Counted from the first letter of the stretch, positions 1 through 9,672 are shown. The stretch is DNA of 33,260 nucleotides from Halomonas sp. NO4 (GCF_010994375.1 NZ_WHMA01000031.1:1-33260); one strand, 5' to 3'. Notes: generated from the sequence alone by a model not told the origin. Translations and numbers: made by a program.

Positions 1-70
1 AATCGATCAGTCAGACAGGACTGCCGCCTGACTTCCATCCACCAGATTTGACTATAACTCAAGGGATTTT

Positions 71-100
71 CCTTGTAGCTCGCCCCTTGTAGCTTGTAAC
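71..100. repeat. Short degenerate direct repeats downstream of the alpha operon
   Basis: The 10-mer ccttgtagct occurs at 71-80 and again at 85-94, and a related cttgtaac follows at 93-100. Otherwise positions 1-106 show no gene, tRNA or clear promoter. The repeats are too short and few to call a defined element; they may be part of an intergenic repeat family, which cannot be judged from one copy. Confidence 0.35.
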
Positions 101-106
101 TGGAAT

Positions 107-138
107 AAAAAAACCGGCCCCACCAAGGGGCCGGTTTT
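107..138 (-). terminator. Rho-independent terminator of the alpha operon
   Basis: On the minus strand an uninterrupted GC-rich stem (ccggcccc paired with ggggccgg, extended by A-T pairs) closes a 5-nt loop at 122-126 and is followed by a run of seven T. It sits about 40 nt after the rplQ stop codon and ends the whole rpsM-rplQ unit. The stem continues into A-T pairs on the other side, so it might also act on transcripts arriving from the left. Confidence 0.92.
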
Positions 139-179
139 CGTATGGCGATACAGCGCCGGGCCGAGGCCCGCTACCGGGA

Positions 180-572
180 TCACTCCTCGGCGGCGTCCTC
201 GACCTCCTCGACGACCGGACGGTCGACGAGCTCGACGTAGGCCATGGGCGCGTTGTCACCGGTGCGGTAGCCGCACTTGAGGATACGCAGATAGCCGCCG
301 GGGCGCTCGGCGTAGCGCGGGCCCAGCTCATTGAAGAGCTTGCCCACCGCTTCCTTGGAGCGGGTGCGGCTGAAGGCCAGGCGCCGGTTGGCGACGCTGT
401 CCTGCTTGGCCAGGGTGATCAGCGGCTCGATGACGCGACGCAGCTCCTTGGCCTTGGGCAGGGTTGTCTTGATCACTTCGTGCTCGATCAGCGACACGCT
501 CATGTTCTTGAACATGGCCTGGCGATGCGAGCTGGTACGATTCAGGTGACGACCACTCTTACGATGACGCAT
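180..572 (-). CDS. rplQ: 50S ribosomal protein bL17
   Basis: 130 aa. The N-terminus [17 protein letters not shown] and the following block with [17 protein letters not shown] are diagnostic of bL17, a large-subunit protein near the peptide exit tunnel. The C-terminus carries an acidic tail ([11 protein letters not shown]), which in this family varies in length. It is the last gene of the alpha unit, 39 nt after rpoA as in other gammaproteobacteria, and is followed by a terminator. The ATG at 572 is preceded by a GGAA-type ribosome-binding site. No anomalies seen. Confidence 0.97.
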   Translation of the reverse strand: MRHRKSGRHLNRTSSHRQAMFKNMSVSLIEHEVIKTTLPKAKELRRVIEPLITLAKQDSVANRRLAFSRTRSKEAVGKLFNELGPRYAERPGGYLRILKCGYRTGDNAPMAYVELVDRPVVEEVEDAAEE

Positions 573-611
573 GGTTGTGATTCCTTACCAAACTGGGACT
601 CGAGTCGACGC

Positions 612-1610
612 TCAGGCAGAGGTCTTGTCGTCCTTCAGGCTTGCCGGGGGCCAGTTTTCCAGCCGCATACCCAGGGACAGACCGCGGGCCGCCAACACGT
701 CCTTGATCTCGTTCAGGGACTTCTTGCCGAGATTGGGCGTCTTGAGCAGCTCGACCTCGGTGCGCTGGATGAGATCGCCGATGTAGTAGATGTTCTCGGC
801 CTTCAGGCAGTTGGCACTGCGCACGGTCAACTCGAGATCGTCGACGGGACGCAGCAGGATGGGATCGATGTGATCCTCCTCCTCTTCGGCCTCCTGCTCC
901 TTGTCGGCCTCCAGGTCGACGAAGGCGGCCAGCTGCTCCTGCAGGATGGTCGCGCTGCGACGGATGGCTTCCTCGGGATCCAGAGTGCCGTCGGTCTCAA
1001 GGTCGATGATCAGCTTGTCGAGGTCGGTGCGCTGCTCCACCCGCGCCGCATCGACGGCATAGGAGACACGGCGCACCGGGCTGAAGGTGGCATCCAGCTG
1101 CAGGCGACCGATGGCACGCGACTCGTCGTCGGCATCGATACGGGTGTCGGCCGGCTCGTAGCCGCGACCGCGGGCGACCTTGAGCTGCATCTTGAGCTCG
1201 GCCCCCTCGTTGACGTGGGCGATGACGTGGTCCGGATTGACGATATCGACGTCGTGATCGAGCACGATGTCACCCGCGGTCACCACGGCCGGGCCCTGCT
1301 TGTTCAGCGAGAGCATCGCCTCGTCGCGACTGTGCATGCGGATGGCCACGTCCTTGAGATTCAGCAGGATTTCGATGACGTCTTCCTGAACCCCTTCGAT
1401 GGCGCTGTACTCGTGCTCGACACCGGCAATCTCGGCCTCCACCACGGCACAGCCGGGCATGGACGAGAGCAGGATACGACGCAGCGCATTTCCCAGGGTG
1501 TGGCCAAAGCCGCGCTCGAAGGGTTCGAGCACGATCTTCGCGTGGTGAGCGCTGATCTCTTCGACCTTGATATCACGCGGACGGAGAAACTCTGTCACTG
1601 AACGCTGCAT
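612..1610 (-). CDS. rpoA: DNA-directed RNA polymerase subunit alpha
   Basis: 332 aa, against 329 in E. coli. The N-terminal domain (about residues 1-235) contains [17 protein letters not shown], the conserved dimerisation segment that nucleates assembly of beta and beta'. An acidic linker follows ([12 protein letters not shown]). The C-terminal domain (about 250-325) holds [18 protein letters not shown], which includes the arginine that contacts UP-element DNA and activators, and the [11 protein letters not shown] helix. It lies between rpsD and rplQ. The ATG at 1610 has an AAGGTG ribosome-binding site. The 85-nt gap to rpsD is longer than in E. coli and contains a hairpin. Confidence 0.98.
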   Translation of the reverse strand: MQRSVTEFLRPRDIKVEEISAHHAKIVLEPFERGFGHTLGNALRRILLSSMPGCAVVEAEIAGVEHEYSAIEGVQEDVIEILLNLKDVAIRMHSRDEAMLSLNKQGPAVVTAGDIVLDHDVDIVNPDHVIAHVNEGAELKMQLKVARGRGYEPADTRIDADDESRAIGRLQLDATFSPVRRVSYAVDAARVEQRTDLDKLIIDLETDGTLDPEEAIRRSATILQEQLAAFVDLEADKEQEAEEEEDHIDPILLRPVDDLELTVRSANCLKAENIYYIGDLIQRTEVELLKTPNLGKKSLNEIKDVLAARGLSLGMRLENWPPASLKDDKTSA

Positions 1611-1653
1611 AACTACACCTTTAAGGCTGCCAAACGGTTACTCGGTACTCGAC

Positions 1654-1675
1654 GCCGACCCCTGACGGGGCCGGC
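1654..1675 (-). promoter_or_regulatory. Intercistronic hairpin between rpsD and rpoA
   Basis: A 9-bp stem with one G-U wobble (gccggcccc with ggggtcggc on the minus strand) closes a gtca loop. No U-tract follows, so it is unlikely to be a terminator. It lies about 20 nt after the rpsD stop codon and about 44 nt before rpoA. It may act in RNA processing, stability or translational decoupling; function is unknown. Confidence 0.5.
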
Positions 1676-1695
1676 ACGACGCGATCAGCGACGGG

Positions 1696-2316
1696 TTACT
1701 TCGAGTACAGCTCGACGATCAGGTTTTCGTTGATGTCGGCAGACAGGTCGCCGCGTTCCGGGATAGCCTTGAAAGTGCCTTCCATCTTCTTCGCGTCCAG
1801 CTCGATCCAGGCCACGTCGCCGCGGTTGGCAGCAATGCCCAGCGCATTCTGGATGCGCGCCTGGTTCTTCGCTTTCTCGCGGACGGACACCACGTCACCG
1901 GGCTTGACCTGATAGGAGGCCACGTTGACGCTGCGGCCGTTGACGGCGATCGCCTTGTGGCTCACCAGCTGACGCGCCTCGGAGCGAGTCGAGCCAAAGC
2001 CCATGCGATAGACGACGTTGTCCAGTCGGGATTCGAGCAGTTGCAGCAGCACTTCGCCAGTGGCGCCGGAGCGGCGTGCCGCTTCCTTGTAGTAGCCGCG
2101 GAACTGCTTCTCGAGCACACCGTACATGCGGCGCACTTTCTGCTTCTCGCGAAGCTGCAAGCCGTAGTCGGAAAGACGCTGACGGCGCTGGCCGTGCACA
2201 CCCGGGATCTGCTCGGATTTGCACTTCTTCTCGAAGGGAGTGACACCGCTCTTCAGGAAGAGGTCGGTGCCTTCACGACGAGACAGTTTGCACTTCGGTC
2301 CAATATAACGAGCCAT
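1696..2316 (-). CDS. rpsD: 30S ribosomal protein uS4
   Basis: 206 aa, the same length as E. coli S4, starting [21 protein letters not shown]4 is a primary 16S rRNA binder that nucleates small-subunit assembly. The S4 RNA-binding domain is at about residues 96-160 ([20 protein letters not shown] and [11 protein letters not shown]). The C-terminus IVELYSK is typical. In E. coli S4 also represses the alpha operon by binding the mRNA ahead of rpsM. It follows rpsK by 12 nt. The two cysteines (about residues 9 and 32) do not form the four-cysteine zinc site of some S4 homologues. Confidence 0.98.
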   Translation of the reverse strand: MARYIGPKCKLSRREGTDLFLKSGVTPFEKKCKSEQIPGVHGQRRQRLSDYGLQLREKQKVRRMYGVLEKQFRGYYKEAARRSGATGEVLLQLLESRLDNVVYRMGFGSTRSEARQLVSHKAIAVNGRSVNVASYQVKPGDVVSVREKAKNQARIQNALGIAANRGDVAWIELDAKKMEGTFKAIPERGDLSADINENLIVELYSK

Positions 2317-2328
2317 GAATCTGTCTCC

Positions 2329-2715
2329 TTAAACGCGGCGTTTCTTCGGCGGACGGCAGCCATTGTGGGGAATGGGCGTCGCGTCGGTGATGCTCTGCAC
2401 GCGGAAGCCGGCGGCGCTCAGGGCGCGCACGGCGGATTCACGGCCCGGACCGGGGCCTTTGACCAGCACGTCGACGTTTTTCACACCATACTCGGCTGCA
2501 GCGGTCGCTGCACGTTCGCTTGCCACTTGAGCAGCGAACGGGGTGCTCTTGCGAGAACCACGAAAACCCGAACCACCGGCAGTCGCCCAGGAGAGCGCGT
2601 TGCCCTGGCGGTCTGTGATCGTCACGATCGTGTTGTTAAAAGAGGCGTGGATATGCGCGACGGCATCCACTACCTGCTTTTTAACCTTCTTTCGGTTGCT
2701 ACGCGGGTTAGCCAT
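2329..2715 (-). CDS. rpsK: 30S ribosomal protein uS11
   Basis: 128 aa. uS11 lies on the platform of the small subunit next to the mRNA exit. Family blocks are present in order: [19 protein letters not shown] near residue 22, [21 protein letters not shown] near 43, [15 protein letters not shown] near 86, and the strongly conserved C-terminus [16 protein letters not shown]. The N-terminal extension [14 protein letters not shown] is usual for gammaproteobacteria. It lies 39 nt after rpsM and 12 nt before rpsD. The ATG at 2715 matches the family start. Confidence 0.98.
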   Translation of the reverse strand: MANPRSNRKKVKKQVVDAVAHIHASFNNTIVTITDRQGNALSWATAGGSGFRGSRKSTPFAAQVASERAATAAAEYGVKNVDVLVKGPGPGRESAVRALSAAGFRVQSITDATPIPHNGCRPPKKRRV

Positions 2716-2754
2716 GTTGATGTCGTTTCCTGTCGTTACGCCAGAACGTGCGTG

Positions 2755-3111
2755 TTACTTGCGAATCGGCTTGCGCGGGCCCTTGCGGGTACGCGCATTG
2801 GTCTTGGTACGCTGACCACGCAGCGGAAGACCGCGACGATGACGCAGACCACGATAGCAACCCAGGTCCATGAGACGCTTGATGTTGAGCGTCACATCAC
2901 GACGAAGGTCACCTTCCACGGTGTACTTGCCGACTTCACTACGCAGGGTGTCCACTTCTTCCGAGGACAGCTCCTGGATCTTGGTGGTCGGCGCGATGCC
3001 GGCGGCGGCACAGATGTCAAGTGCGCGCGTACGGCCAATCCCGAAGATATAGGTCAGCGAGATCGCCGCATGCTTGTTGTCCGGGATATTGACGCCTGCA
3101 ATACGGGCCAT
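2755..3111 (-). CDS. rpsM: 30S ribosomal protein uS13
   Basis: 118 aa, matching E. coli S13. uS13 is in the head of the small subunit and contacts the P-site tRNA and L5. The start at 3111 gives the family N-terminus [19 protein letters not shown] and has a GGAGT ribosome-binding site 7 nt upstream. The frame is open further upstream (to 3186), but that stretch encodes no family sequence and runs into the leader hairpin. The C-terminus [19 protein letters not shown] is diagnostic. It is the first gene of the alpha unit. Confidence 0.97.
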   Translation of the reverse strand: MARIAGVNIPDNKHAAISLTYIFGIGRTRALDICAAAGIAPTTKIQELSSEEVDTLRSEVGKYTVEGDLRRDVTLNIKRLMDLGCYRGLRHRRGLPLRGQRTKTNARTRKGPRKPIRK

Positions 3112-3167
3112 CAGCTTACTCCGAAATTTGAGCGGCTTGCTCGATTGGTCTCTACAAAAGGCGCAAC

Positions 3168-3196
3168 AGCATACCCCTTCCCCCAACCGGGTTCAA
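3168..3196 (-). promoter_or_regulatory. Possible weak promoter for the alpha operon
   Basis: On the minus strand, TTGAAC (3191-3196) and TATGCT (3168-3173) are separated by 17 nt, each matching 4 of 6 sigma70 consensus positions. They lie in the only sizeable gap between the spc and alpha genes and overlap the leader hairpin. Chance occurrence is quite possible. Confidence 0.3.
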
Positions 3197-3205
3197 GGGG
3201 TATGC
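3169..3205 (-). promoter_or_regulatory. Hairpin in the rpmJ-rpsM leader, candidate S4 control region
   Basis: A perfect 11-bp stem (gcatacccctt with aaggggtatgc) encloses a 15-nt loop in the 121-nt gap before rpsM. The loop contains a ccgg/ggg stretch that could pair further. In E. coli S4 represses the alpha operon by binding a nested pseudoknot ahead of rpsM. The position fits, but I cannot recognise the E. coli pseudoknot, so the link to S4 is inference. Confidence 0.45.
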
Positions 3206-3232
3206 CGGCACCGCTTTCCACAGGCGCCAGGT

Positions 3233-3346
3233 TCAGCCCTGGCGCTGCTTGTGCCGCGGCTCGCTGCAGATGACGCGCACGGCGCCATTGCGACGAATGA
3301 TCTTGCAGTTACGGCACATCTTCTTGACGGAAGCTCGAACTTTCAT
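3233..3346 (-). CDS. rpmJ: 50S ribosomal protein bL36, zinc-binding form
   Basis: 37 aa, starting [14 protein letters not shown] and ending RHKQRQG. bL36 is a zinc-ribbon protein of the large subunit. All four ligands are present: Cys11, Cys14, Cys27 and His32, so this is the zinc-containing (C+) form. Many bacteria keep a zinc-free paralogue elsewhere for zinc starvation; none is in this window. The start has a strong GGAGAG ribosome-binding site and the gene follows secY by 29 nt, as the last gene of the spc unit. Confidence 0.96.
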   Translation of the reverse strand: MKVRASVKKMCRNCKIIRRNGAVRVICSEPRHKQRQG

Positions 3347-3375
3347 CGTTCTCTCCAAAACGCGAGCGGCGCGCC

Positions 3376-4707
3376 TCAGCGCATGATGCCGCCGCTACCG
3401 TAGCCTTTCAGGTTGGACTTCTTCATCACCGAGTCGTACTGGTGCGACATGAGGTGCGACTGTACCTGAGCCATGAAGTCCATGATCACCACCACCACGA
3501 TCAGCAGTGACGTGCCGCCAAAGAAGAACGGCACGTTCCAGGCCACGATCAGGAACTGCGGCATCAGGGAGACGGCGGTGATGTACAGGGCACCGAACAG
3601 GGTCAGACGGGTCATGACCTTGTCGACGTAGCGAGCGGTCTGCTCACCCGGGCGAATCCCCGGCAGGAAGGCGCCCGACTTCTTGAGGTTGTCGGCGACG
3701 TCCTTGGGGTTGAAGACCAGCGCTGTGTAAAAGAAGCAGAAGAATACCACCGCCGCCGCGAAAAGCAAGATGTACAGCGGCTGGCCCGGCCCCAGGGCCT
3801 GGGAGGCACGCTGCAGCCACTCCATGCCCTCGCCGGCGCCGACCCACTGGCCCAGCGACGCCGGGAACAGCAGGATGCTGGAGGCGAAGATCGCCGGGAT
3901 GACGCCCGCCATGTTCACCTTCAACGGCAGATAGCTGCTCTGCCCGGCATACATCTTGTTGCCGACCTGGCGCCGCGGGTAGTTCACCGTGATGCGGCGC
4001 TGGCCGCGCTCGATGAACACCACGAAGGCGACAGTGGCAATGCCCAGCACGGAGAGTGCCAGTAGCGGCAGCACGTTCCAGGCACCCTCGTTGCGCGCCA
4101 GCTCGAAGGCCTGACCCACGGCGCCGGGCAAGCCGGCGACGATGCCCGAAAAGATCAGCAGCGAGATGCCGTTGCCGATCCCCTTCTCGGTGATCTGCTC
4201 GCCCAGCCACATCAGGAACACCGCCCCGGTCACGAAGGTGACGATGGCGGTGAAGTAGAAGCTGAAGTCGGCCGTGTAGGCGATGCCCTGGCTGGCCAGG
4301 CCCACCGACATACCGGTGGCCTGGATCAAGGCCAGCAGCACCGTGCCGTAGCGCGTATACTGGCTGATCTTGCGACGGCCGGCCTCGCCCTCCTTCTTCA
4401 ACTGCTCGAGGTGGGGCGAGACCGCGGTCAGCAGCTGCATGATGATCGACGCCGAGATGTAGGGCATGATGCCCAGCGCCATGATGCTCATGCGCTCCAG
4501 CGCACCCCCCGAGAACATGTTGAACATGCCCAGGATGGTGCCCTGCTGCTCCCTGAACAAGGCAGCAAGCTGGTCAGGATTGATACCGGGCACGGGGATG
4601 TGGGCACCGATGCGGTACACCACGATGGCGAGGAGCACGAAGCGCAGGCGCGCCCACAGTTCACTCAGACCGCTGCCCATCGCCGGCATGTTTCCTGACT
4701 TGGCCAT
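3376..4707 (-). CDS. secY: Preprotein translocase channel subunit SecY
   Basis: 443 aa, the size of E. coli SecY. SecY forms the ten-helix inner-membrane channel for protein export and insertion, with SecE (encoded at 30243-30611) and SecG. Visible markers are the first transmembrane segment (about residues 20-38), the plug region after [26 protein letters not shown] near residue 78 (helix 2), and a C-terminal tail ending [13 protein letters not shown]. Its ATG follows the rplO TAA directly with no spacing, which suggests translational coupling inside the spc unit. Confidence 0.98.
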   Translation of the reverse strand: MAKSGNMPAMGSGLSELWARLRFVLLAIVVYRIGAHIPVPGINPDQLAALFREQQGTILGMFNMFSGGALERMSIMALGIMPYISASIIMQLLTAVSPHLEQLKKEGEAGRRKISQYTRYGTVLLALIQATGMSVGLASQGIAYTADFSFYFTAIVTFVTGAVFLMWLGEQITEKGIGNGISLLIFSGIVAGLPGAVGQAFELARNEGAWNVLPLLALSVLGIATVAFVVFIERGQRRITVNYPRRQVGNKMYAGQSSYLPLKVNMAGVIPAIFASSILLFPASLGQWVGAGEGMEWLQRASQALGPGQPLYILLFAAAVVFFCFFYTALVFNPKDVADNLKKSGAFLPGIRPGEQTARYVDKVMTRLTLFGALYITAVSLMPQFLIVAWNVPFFFGGTSLLIVVVVIMDFMAQVQSHLMSHQYDSVMKKSNLKGYGSGGIMR

Positions 4708-5142
4708 TTAGTCCTCTACCTTGCCACCGGCGGCTTCGATCGCGGCACGGGCACCCTTGGTGACCTTGAGACCGCGGACCGTGACCGCCTTGTTCAGTTC
4801 GCCGGAAAGGATGACCTTCGCATGCTGCGTGGCGTCCTTCAGCACGTTGGCCTGCTTGAGGGTGTCCAGGGTGACCTCGTCACCCGCCACCTTGGCCAGC
4901 TCGGCCAGGCGGACTTCCTCGGAGACCAGCGACTTCGCGGAGGTGAAGCCGAACTTGGGCAGGCGCCGCTGCAGCGGCATCTGACCACCCTCGAAACCGG
5001 GCTTCACCGTGCCGCCGCTGCGCGACTTGAGACCCTTGTGGCCACGGCCACCGGTCTTGCCCAGGCCGGAGCCGATGCCGCGGCCGACGCGCTTCTCGGC
5101 GTGCTTGGAGCCCGGGGCCGGGCTCAGGCTGTTGAGTTTCAT
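4708..5142 (-). CDS. rplO: 50S ribosomal protein uL15
   Basis: 144 aa, as in E. coli. The N-terminus [22 protein letters not shown] and the glycine-rich arm [21 protein letters not shown] (about 22-43) are family hallmarks; this arm penetrates 23S r[21 protein letters not shown] follows near residue 50. uL15 is a late-assembly protein of the large subunit. It lies 3 nt after rpmD, and its TAA adjoins the secY ATG. Confidence 0.98.
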   Translation of the reverse strand: MKLNSLSPAPGSKHAEKRVGRGIGSGLGKTGGRGHKGLKSRSGGTVKPGFEGGQMPLQRRLPKFGFTSAKSLVSEEVRLAELAKVAGDEVTLDTLKQANVLKDATQHAKVILSGELNKAVTVRGLKVTKGARAAIEAAGGKVED

Positions 5143-5145
5143 GGA

Positions 5146-5328
5146 TTACTCTCCCTCTACCCGCACAAGGTAATTGACCTTATGGATCATGCCGCGCACG
5201 GCAGGGGTGTCTTCCAGTTCGACCGTGTGACCGATGCGGCGCAGCCCGAGGCCCTTCATGGTGGCCTTGTGCTTGGGCAGCGTGCCGATGGTGCTGCGGG
5301 TCTGGGTAACCTTGATCGTTGCTGCCAT
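5146..5328 (-). CDS. rpmD: 50S ribosomal protein uL30
   Basis: 60 aa, starting [21 protein letters not shown] and containing [21 protein letters not shown], the signature of bacterial uL30. The start at 5328 matches the usual 59-60 aa length; an upstream extension of the frame lies inside rpsE and has no family similarity. It is 5 nt after rpsE and 3 nt before rplO in the spc unit. Confidence 0.97.
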   Translation of the reverse strand: MAATIKVTQTRSTIGTLPKHKATMKGLGLRRIGHTVELEDTPAVRGMIHKVNYLVRVEGE

Positions 5329-5333
5329 GGTGT

Positions 5334-5834
5334 TCACCCCGTGATCGCTTCGACAGACAGGCCGCGCTTGGCAGCGATGTCGTCCGGCGACTGCATGGAG
5401 GCGAGACCGTTGACGGTCGCGCGCACCACGTTGACCGGATTGGTGGAGCCGTAGCACTTGGCCAGGACGTCGTGGACGCCGGCCAGTTCGAGCACGGAGC
5501 GCATGGCGCCGCCGGCGATGATCCCGGTACCCTCGGAGGCCGGCTGCATGTACACCTTGGAGGCGCCGTGACGCGCCTTGACCGGGTACTGCAGAGTGTG
5601 ACCCTTGAGGCTCACCTTGATCATGTTGCGGCGGGCCTGATCCATCGCCTTCTGGATCGCCACCGGCACTTCACGTGCCTTGCCGCGACCGAAGCCGACA
5701 CGACCGTTGCCATCGCCAACGACGGTCAGGGCGGTGAAGCCGAAGATCCGGCCACCCTTGACCACCTTGGCGACACGGTTGACCTGCACCAGCTTTTCCT
5801 GCAGATCGCCGCTTTGCTGTTCGTTCTTCGCCAT
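5334..5834 (-). CDS. rpsE: 30S ribosomal protein uS5
   Basis: 166 aa. uS5 sits at the mRNA entry channel with uS3 and uS4 and affects decoding accuracy. The N-terminal double-stranded-RNA-binding-like domain (about 10-75) includes [19 protein letters not shown] and [18 protein letters not shown]. The C-terminal domain includes [19 protein letters not shown] and [12 protein letters not shown]. The spectinomycin-site loop around VKGGR appears wild type. It is followed by rpmD after 5 nt. Confidence 0.98.
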   Translation of the reverse strand: MAKNEQQSGDLQEKLVQVNRVAKVVKGGRIFGFTALTVVGDGNGRVGFGRGKAREVPVAIQKAMDQARRNMIKVSLKGHTLQYPVKARHGASKVYMQPASEGTGIIAGGAMRSVLELAGVHDVLAKCYGSTNPVNVVRATVNGLASMQSPDDIAAKRGLSVEAITG

Positions 5835-5845
5835 CGTAAAACCCT

Positions 5846-6196
5846 TTAGAATTCCAGGCCGCCTTCACGAGCGGCGTCGGCCAGGGCCTTGACGCGGCCA
5901 TGGTACTTGAACCCGGCACGATCGAAGGCCACCTGGGTGATGCCCGCTTCTTTTGCGCGCTCGGCAATCAGTGCGCCCACCTTGGTGGCGGCGTCGACGT
6001 TGCCGGTCGCACCCTCGCGCAGCGCCTTGTCCAGCGTGGACGCGCTGGCCAGGACCTTGGCCCCATCCGGCGAGATGATCTGCGCGTAGATGTGGCACGG
6101 GGTACGGTTGACGCACAGGCGATACACGCCCAGCTCGCGAATCTTGGCGCGAGCGCGGCGGGCACGACGGAGACGAGATTCTTTCTTCGCGTTCAT
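5846..6196 (-). CDS. rplR: 50S ribosomal protein uL18
   Basis: 116 aa. uL18 binds 5S rRNA together with uL5 (encoded by rplE in this same unit) in the central protuberance. The basic N-terminus [19 protein letters not shown] is followed by [21 protein letters not shown] and ends with [28 protein letters not shown]; the FDR..F.YHGRV block is diagnostic. It lies 9 nt after rplF and 11 nt before rpsE. Confidence 0.98.
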   Translation of the reverse strand: MNAKKESRLRRARRARAKIRELGVYRLCVNRTPCHIYAQIISPDGAKVLASASTLDKALREGATGNVDAATKVGALIAERAKEAGITQVAFDRAGFKYHGRVKALADAAREGGLEF

Positions 6197-6205
6197 AACC
6201 CTGCC

Positions 6206-6736
6206 TTACTTCTTCTTGGCTTCTTTGCGACGCACCTGCTCGTCGGCGTACCGGACACCCTTGCCCTTGTAGGGCTCGGGGGGACGGAAGGCGCGGATTT
6301 CCGCAGCGCACTGGCCGAGCTTCTGCTTGTCCGCGCTCTTGAGCACGATGACGGTGTTCTTCGGCGTTTCCGCCGTGACACCCTCGGGCAGCGTGTAGTC
6401 GACCGGGTGCGAGAAGCCCAGTGTCAGGTTGAGCGTCTGGCCCTTGGCCTGGGCACGATAGCCGACGCCGTTGATCTCGAGGGTCTTGGTGAAACCCTCG
6501 GCGGTGCCGGTGACCAGGTTCTGGACCAGAGCGCGCGTGGTACCGACCATCGCCCAGGACTTGGCCGTCTCGCTCGGAGTGAAGGTCAGCTGACCTTCCT
6601 CCTGACCGATGACCACGTCGGGATGGACGGTCATGGACAACGTGCCCTGGCTGCCCTTGACGGTCAGCTGGTCGCCGTCGAGCTTGATGTCGACGCCGGC
6701 GGGCACTTTAACCGGATATTTGGCTACGCGGGACAT
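6206..6736 (-). CDS. rplF: 50S ribosomal protein uL6
   Basis: 176 aa, the usual size. uL6 consists of two similar RNA-binding domains and lies near the GTPase-associated region of the large subunit. Family sequences are [19 protein letters not shown] at the start, [26 protein letters not shown] in the centre, and the C-terminal [19 protein letters not shown] with a lysine-rich end. It lies 9 nt from both rpsH and rplR. Confidence 0.98.
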   Translation of the reverse strand: MSRVAKYPVKVPAGVDIKLDGDQLTVKGSQGTLSMTVHPDVVIGQEEGQLTFTPSETAKSWAMVGTTRALVQNLVTGTAEGFTKTLEINGVGYRAQAKGQTLNLTLGFSHPVDYTLPEGVTAETPKNTVIVLKSADKQKLGQCAAEIRAFRPPEPYKGKGVRYADEQVRRKEAKKK

Positions 6737-6745
6737 TCCAGACTC

Positions 6746-7138
6746 CTAGAATACGGTGCAGATGACTTCGCCACCGACGCCGGCCTGACGGGCGGCCCGG
6801 TCGGTCATCACGCCCTGGGAGGTGGTGACGATCGCGATACCCAGGCCGTCGGCCACCTTGGGCAGCGCGTCCTTGCCGCGATACTGGCGCAGGGACGGCT
6901 TGGAGGCCCGCTGGAGGTACTCGATGACCGGCTTGCCCTCGAAGTACTTGAGGGTCACGGTCAGCTCGGGCTTGGCACCCTCGGCCACCGCGAAGTCGGC
7001 GATGTAGCCCTCTTCCTTCAGCACGCGGGCCACCTCGACCTTGAGCTTGGAGGACGGCATGGTGACCGTCTCCTTAGTGGCCTGCTGCGCATTGCGGATA
7101 CGGGTGAACATATCCGCCAGAGTGTCTTGCATGCTCAT
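6746..7138 (-). CDS. rpsH: 30S ribosomal protein uS8
   Basis: 130 aa, starting [18 protein letters not shown], and ending GGEVICTVF. uS8 binds 16S rRNA early in assembly. In E. coli it also represses the spc operon by binding mRNA near the rplX-rplE boundary; I could not recognise that site here. The C-terminal block with [18 protein letters not shown] is typical. It lies 35 nt after rpsN and 9 nt before rplF. Confidence 0.98.
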   Translation of the reverse strand: MSMQDTLADMFTRIRNAQQATKETVTMPSSKLKVEVARVLKEEGYIADFAVAEGAKPELTVTLKYFEGKPVIEYLQRASKPSLRQYRGKDALPKVADGLGIAIVTTSQGVMTDRAARQAGVGGEVICTVF

Positions 7139-7173
7139 GTACGTTGCGCTCCTGATGATTCCACGTGGCGGTC

Positions 7174-7479
7174 TTACCAGCTGGACTTCTTGAGTCCGGG
7201 GACCTCGCCACGCATGGCGGCTTCACGCAGCTTGTTACGGCCCAGGCCGAACTTGTTGTAGTAGCCGTGCGGGCGACCGGTGACGCGGCAGCGATTGCGC
7301 TTGCGCACCGGGCTGGAGTCGCGCGGCAACTGCTGCAGTTTCAGCGTTGCGTCGAAGCGCTCTTCGTCGGAAGCGTTCACGTCCTGGATGATTGCCTTGA
7401 GCTCGGCGCGCTTGCCGGCGTACTTCTCGACCAGCTTCGCGCGCTTGAGCTCACGCTCTACCATGCTTTTCTTTGCCAT
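7174..7479 (-). CDS. rpsN: 30S ribosomal protein uS14, zinc-free form
   Basis: 101 aa, as in E. coli S14. The long C-minus form is recognised by length and by the C-terminal [21 protein letters not shown] and [17 protein letters not shown]. The CxxC pairs of the short zinc form are absent. uS14 is in the head of the small subunit near uS3 and uS10. It lies 10 nt after rplE and 35 nt before rpsH in the spc unit. Confidence 0.98.
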   Translation of the reverse strand: MAKKSMVERELKRAKLVEKYAGKRAELKAIIQDVNASDEERFDATLKLQQLPRDSSPVRKRNRCRVTGRPHGYYNKFGLGRNKLREAAMRGEVPGLKKSSW

Positions 7480-7489
7480 GATCCCACCC

Positions 7490-8029
<540 letters not shown>

Positions 8030-8047
8030 TTTGCTACCCGACTCGCG

Positions 8048-8365
8048 TTAGGCGTCGATCTGCGTCTGCGTCGACTTGTAGATGCGTACCTTGGTACCGT
8101 CTTCCTTAACCTGGAAGCCGACGCGATCCGCCTTACCGGTCTCCGAGTTGAAGATCGCCACGTTGGACGCGTGAATCGGAGCCTCGCGCTCGACGATACC
8201 GCCCTGCTTGCCCGCCATGGGATTGGGCTTGGTGTGACGCTTGATCATGTTCACACCGGACACCACGAAGCGCTCGTCCTTGAGGACGCGCTTGACGGTG
8301 CCGCGCTTGCCCTTGTCCTTGCCGGCGATGACGATCACTTCATCGTCACGTTTGATCTTTTGCAT
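8048..8365 (-). CDS. rplX: 50S ribosomal protein uL24
   Basis: 105 aa. uL24 initiates large-subunit assembly and lies at the exit of the peptide tunnel. The N-terminal KOW motif (about residues 7-33) reads [21 protein letters not shown]. The middle [21 protein letters not shown] and the C-terminal half match the family. It lies 14 nt after rplN and 18 nt before rplE. Confidence 0.98.
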   Translation of the reverse strand: MQKIKRDDEVIVIAGKDKGKRGTVKRVLKDERFVVSGVNMIKRHTKPNPMAGKQGGIVEREAPIHASNVAIFNSETGKADRVGFQVKEDGTKVRIYKSTQTQIDA

Positions 8366-8379
8366 ATCCGCCTCGCTCC

Positions 8380-8751
8380 TTACAGCACTTCGGGCGCCAG
8401 GGAAATGATCTTCATGAACTTCTCGGTACGAAGTTCACGGGTCACCGGCCCGAAGATACGGGTACCGATCGGCTGTTCGTTGGTGTTGTTCAACAGAACC
8501 GCCGCATTTCCGTCGAAGCGGATCAGCGAACCGTCGTTACGACGGACGCCGCTGCGGGTGCGGACCACCACCGCCTTGAGGACCTGGCCCTTCTTGACCT
8601 TGCCACGCGGGATGGCTTCCTTCACCGTTACCTTGATGATGTCACCCACGCGAGCGTAGCGGCGGTGTGAACCACCCAGCACCTTGATGCACTGCACCCG
8701 GCGCGCTCCGCTGTTGTCGGCGACATCCAGCATTGTCTGAGTCTGAATCAT
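8380..8751 (-). CDS. rplN: 50S ribosomal protein uL14
   Basis: 123 aa, starting [19 protein letters not shown]. uL14 forms an intersubunit bridge and is the docking site of the silencing factor RsfS. The block [20 protein letters not shown] and the C-terminus [16 protein letters not shown] are diagnostic. It starts the classical spc unit, but the 39-nt gap from rpsQ shows no recognisable promoter, so it is probably read through from the S10 genes. Confidence 0.98.
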   Translation of the reverse strand: MIQTQTMLDVADNSGARRVQCIKVLGGSHRRYARVGDIIKVTVKEAIPRGKVKKGQVLKAVVVRTRSGVRRNDGSLIRFDGNAAVLLNNTNEQPIGTRIFGPVTRELRTEKFMKIISLAPEVL

Positions 8752-8790
8752 CGGTTTTCTCCAAACCTAACCTGACTGCACTCGCCGAGC

Positions 8791-9051
8791 TCAGCCCTTG
8801 GCCTGCTCGATCACCTCGACCAGGGTCCAGGCCTTCTTGCGGGACAGCGGACGGCACTCCTGGATGGAGACCGTGTCGCCGAATTTCGCCTGGTTCGTCT
8901 CGTCATGGGCATGCAGCTTGGTGGAGCGCTTCATGTACTTGCCGTAGATCGGGTGACGCTCGCGGCGCTCGATCATCACGACGATGGACTTTTCCATCTT
9001 GTCGCTCACCACCTTGCCGGTGAGCGTGCGGGCTTTCTTCTCTTCGGCCAT
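8791..9051 (-). CDS. rpsQ: 30S ribosomal protein uS17
   Basis: 86 aa from the ATG at 9051. uS17 is an OB-fold protein that binds 16S rRNA early. Family sequences are [40 protein letters not shown] and [22 protein letters not shown] three codons upstream (9060) is in frame and would overlap rpmC by 8 nt; the ATG is better spaced from the AGGTGA ribosome-binding site and gives a length close to the E. coli protein (84 aa). It is the last gene of the S10 set. Confidence 0.96.
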   Translation of the reverse strand: MAEEKKARTLTGKVVSDKMEKSIVVMIERRERHPIYGKYMKRSTKLHAHDETNQAKFGDTVSIQECRPLSRKKAWTLVEVIEQAKG

Positions 9052-9052
9052 C

Positions 9053-9244
9053 TCAGTCACCTGCCTTTTCGTTGAGCACAGTCTTCACGCGGGCGATATC
9101 CCGACGGACCTGCTTGAGCAGATGCGTCTGGCTCAGCTGGCCGGTGGCCTTCTGCATGCGCAGGTTGAACTGCTCCTTGAGCAGCTCGAGGAGCTGCTCG
9201 CGGAGTTCCTCGACTGACTTCTCGCGAATTTCCTGGGCTTTCAT
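9053..9244 (-). CDS. rpmC: 50S ribosomal protein uL29
   Basis: 63 aa, exactly the E. coli length, starting [18 protein letters not shown]. uL29 is a two-helix protein at the tunnel exit, next to uL23, where it helps to recruit trigger factor and [21 protein letters not shown] and the end [12 protein letters not shown] are typical. The ATG at 9244 shares one base with the rplP stop (TGATG), implying translational coupling. A GTG directly in front of it (9247) is possible but less likely. Confidence 0.96.
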   Translation of the reverse strand: MKAQEIREKSVEELREQLLELLKEQFNLRMQKATGQLSQTHLLKQVRRDIARVKTVLNEKAGD

Positions 9245-9657
9245 CACATCACCGTCCGTTTCACAAAGGTGGTGGAGACCGGGAATTTCTGGGCGGCCAG
9301 GGCGAATGCCTCGCGGGCCAGCTCCTCGGAAACCCCTTCGATCTCGTACAGCACGCGACCGGGCTGGATCTGTGCCACCCAGTACTCCACGGAGCCCTTG
9401 CCCTTACCCATCCGGACTTCAAGAGGCTTCTTGGAGATCGGCTTGTCAGGGAACACGCGGATCCATATCTTGCCACCCCGCTTGACGTGACGGGTGATCG
9501 CACGACGACCGGCCTCGATCTGACGGGCGGTGACGCGGCCCCGGCCAGTGGCCTTGAGGCCGTACTCGCCGAAACTTACCTTGCTGCCGCGATGCGCCAG
9601 GCCACGGTTGCGGCCCTTCTGCATCTTGCGGAACTTCATGCGCTTGGGTTGTAACAT
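9244..9657 (-). CDS. rplP: 50S ribosomal protein uL16
   Basis: 137 aa, starting [19 protein letters not shown]. uL16 organises the A-site tRNA region of the large subunit. The segment [21 protein letters not shown] includes an arginine at residue 82, equivalent to E. coli Arg81, which the oxygenase RoxA/YcfD hydroxylates in some gammaproteobacteria. Compared with E. coli there is one extra residue near position 23. It overlaps rpmC by one nucleotide and follows rpsC by 15 nt. Confidence 0.98.
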   Translation of the reverse strand: MLQPKRMKFRKMQKGRNRGLAHRGSKVSFGEYGLKATGRGRVTARQIEAGRRAITRHVKRGGKIWIRVFPDKPISKKPLEVRMGKGKGSVEYWVAQIQPGRVLYEIEGVSEELAREAFALAAQKFPVSTTFVKRTVM

Positions 9658-9672
9658 CGACTCGCTCTCCCC

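Noticed and set aside
8752..8790. Separate spc promoter ahead of rplN.
   Set aside because: The 39-nt gap contains no hexamer pair resembling sigma70 consensus, and a promoter could not be told apart from chance inside rpsQ coding sequence.
9052..9060. GTG start for rpsQ at 9060.
   Set aside because: It would overlap rpmC and lie too close to the ribosome-binding site; the ATG at 9051 has better spacing and a more usual length.
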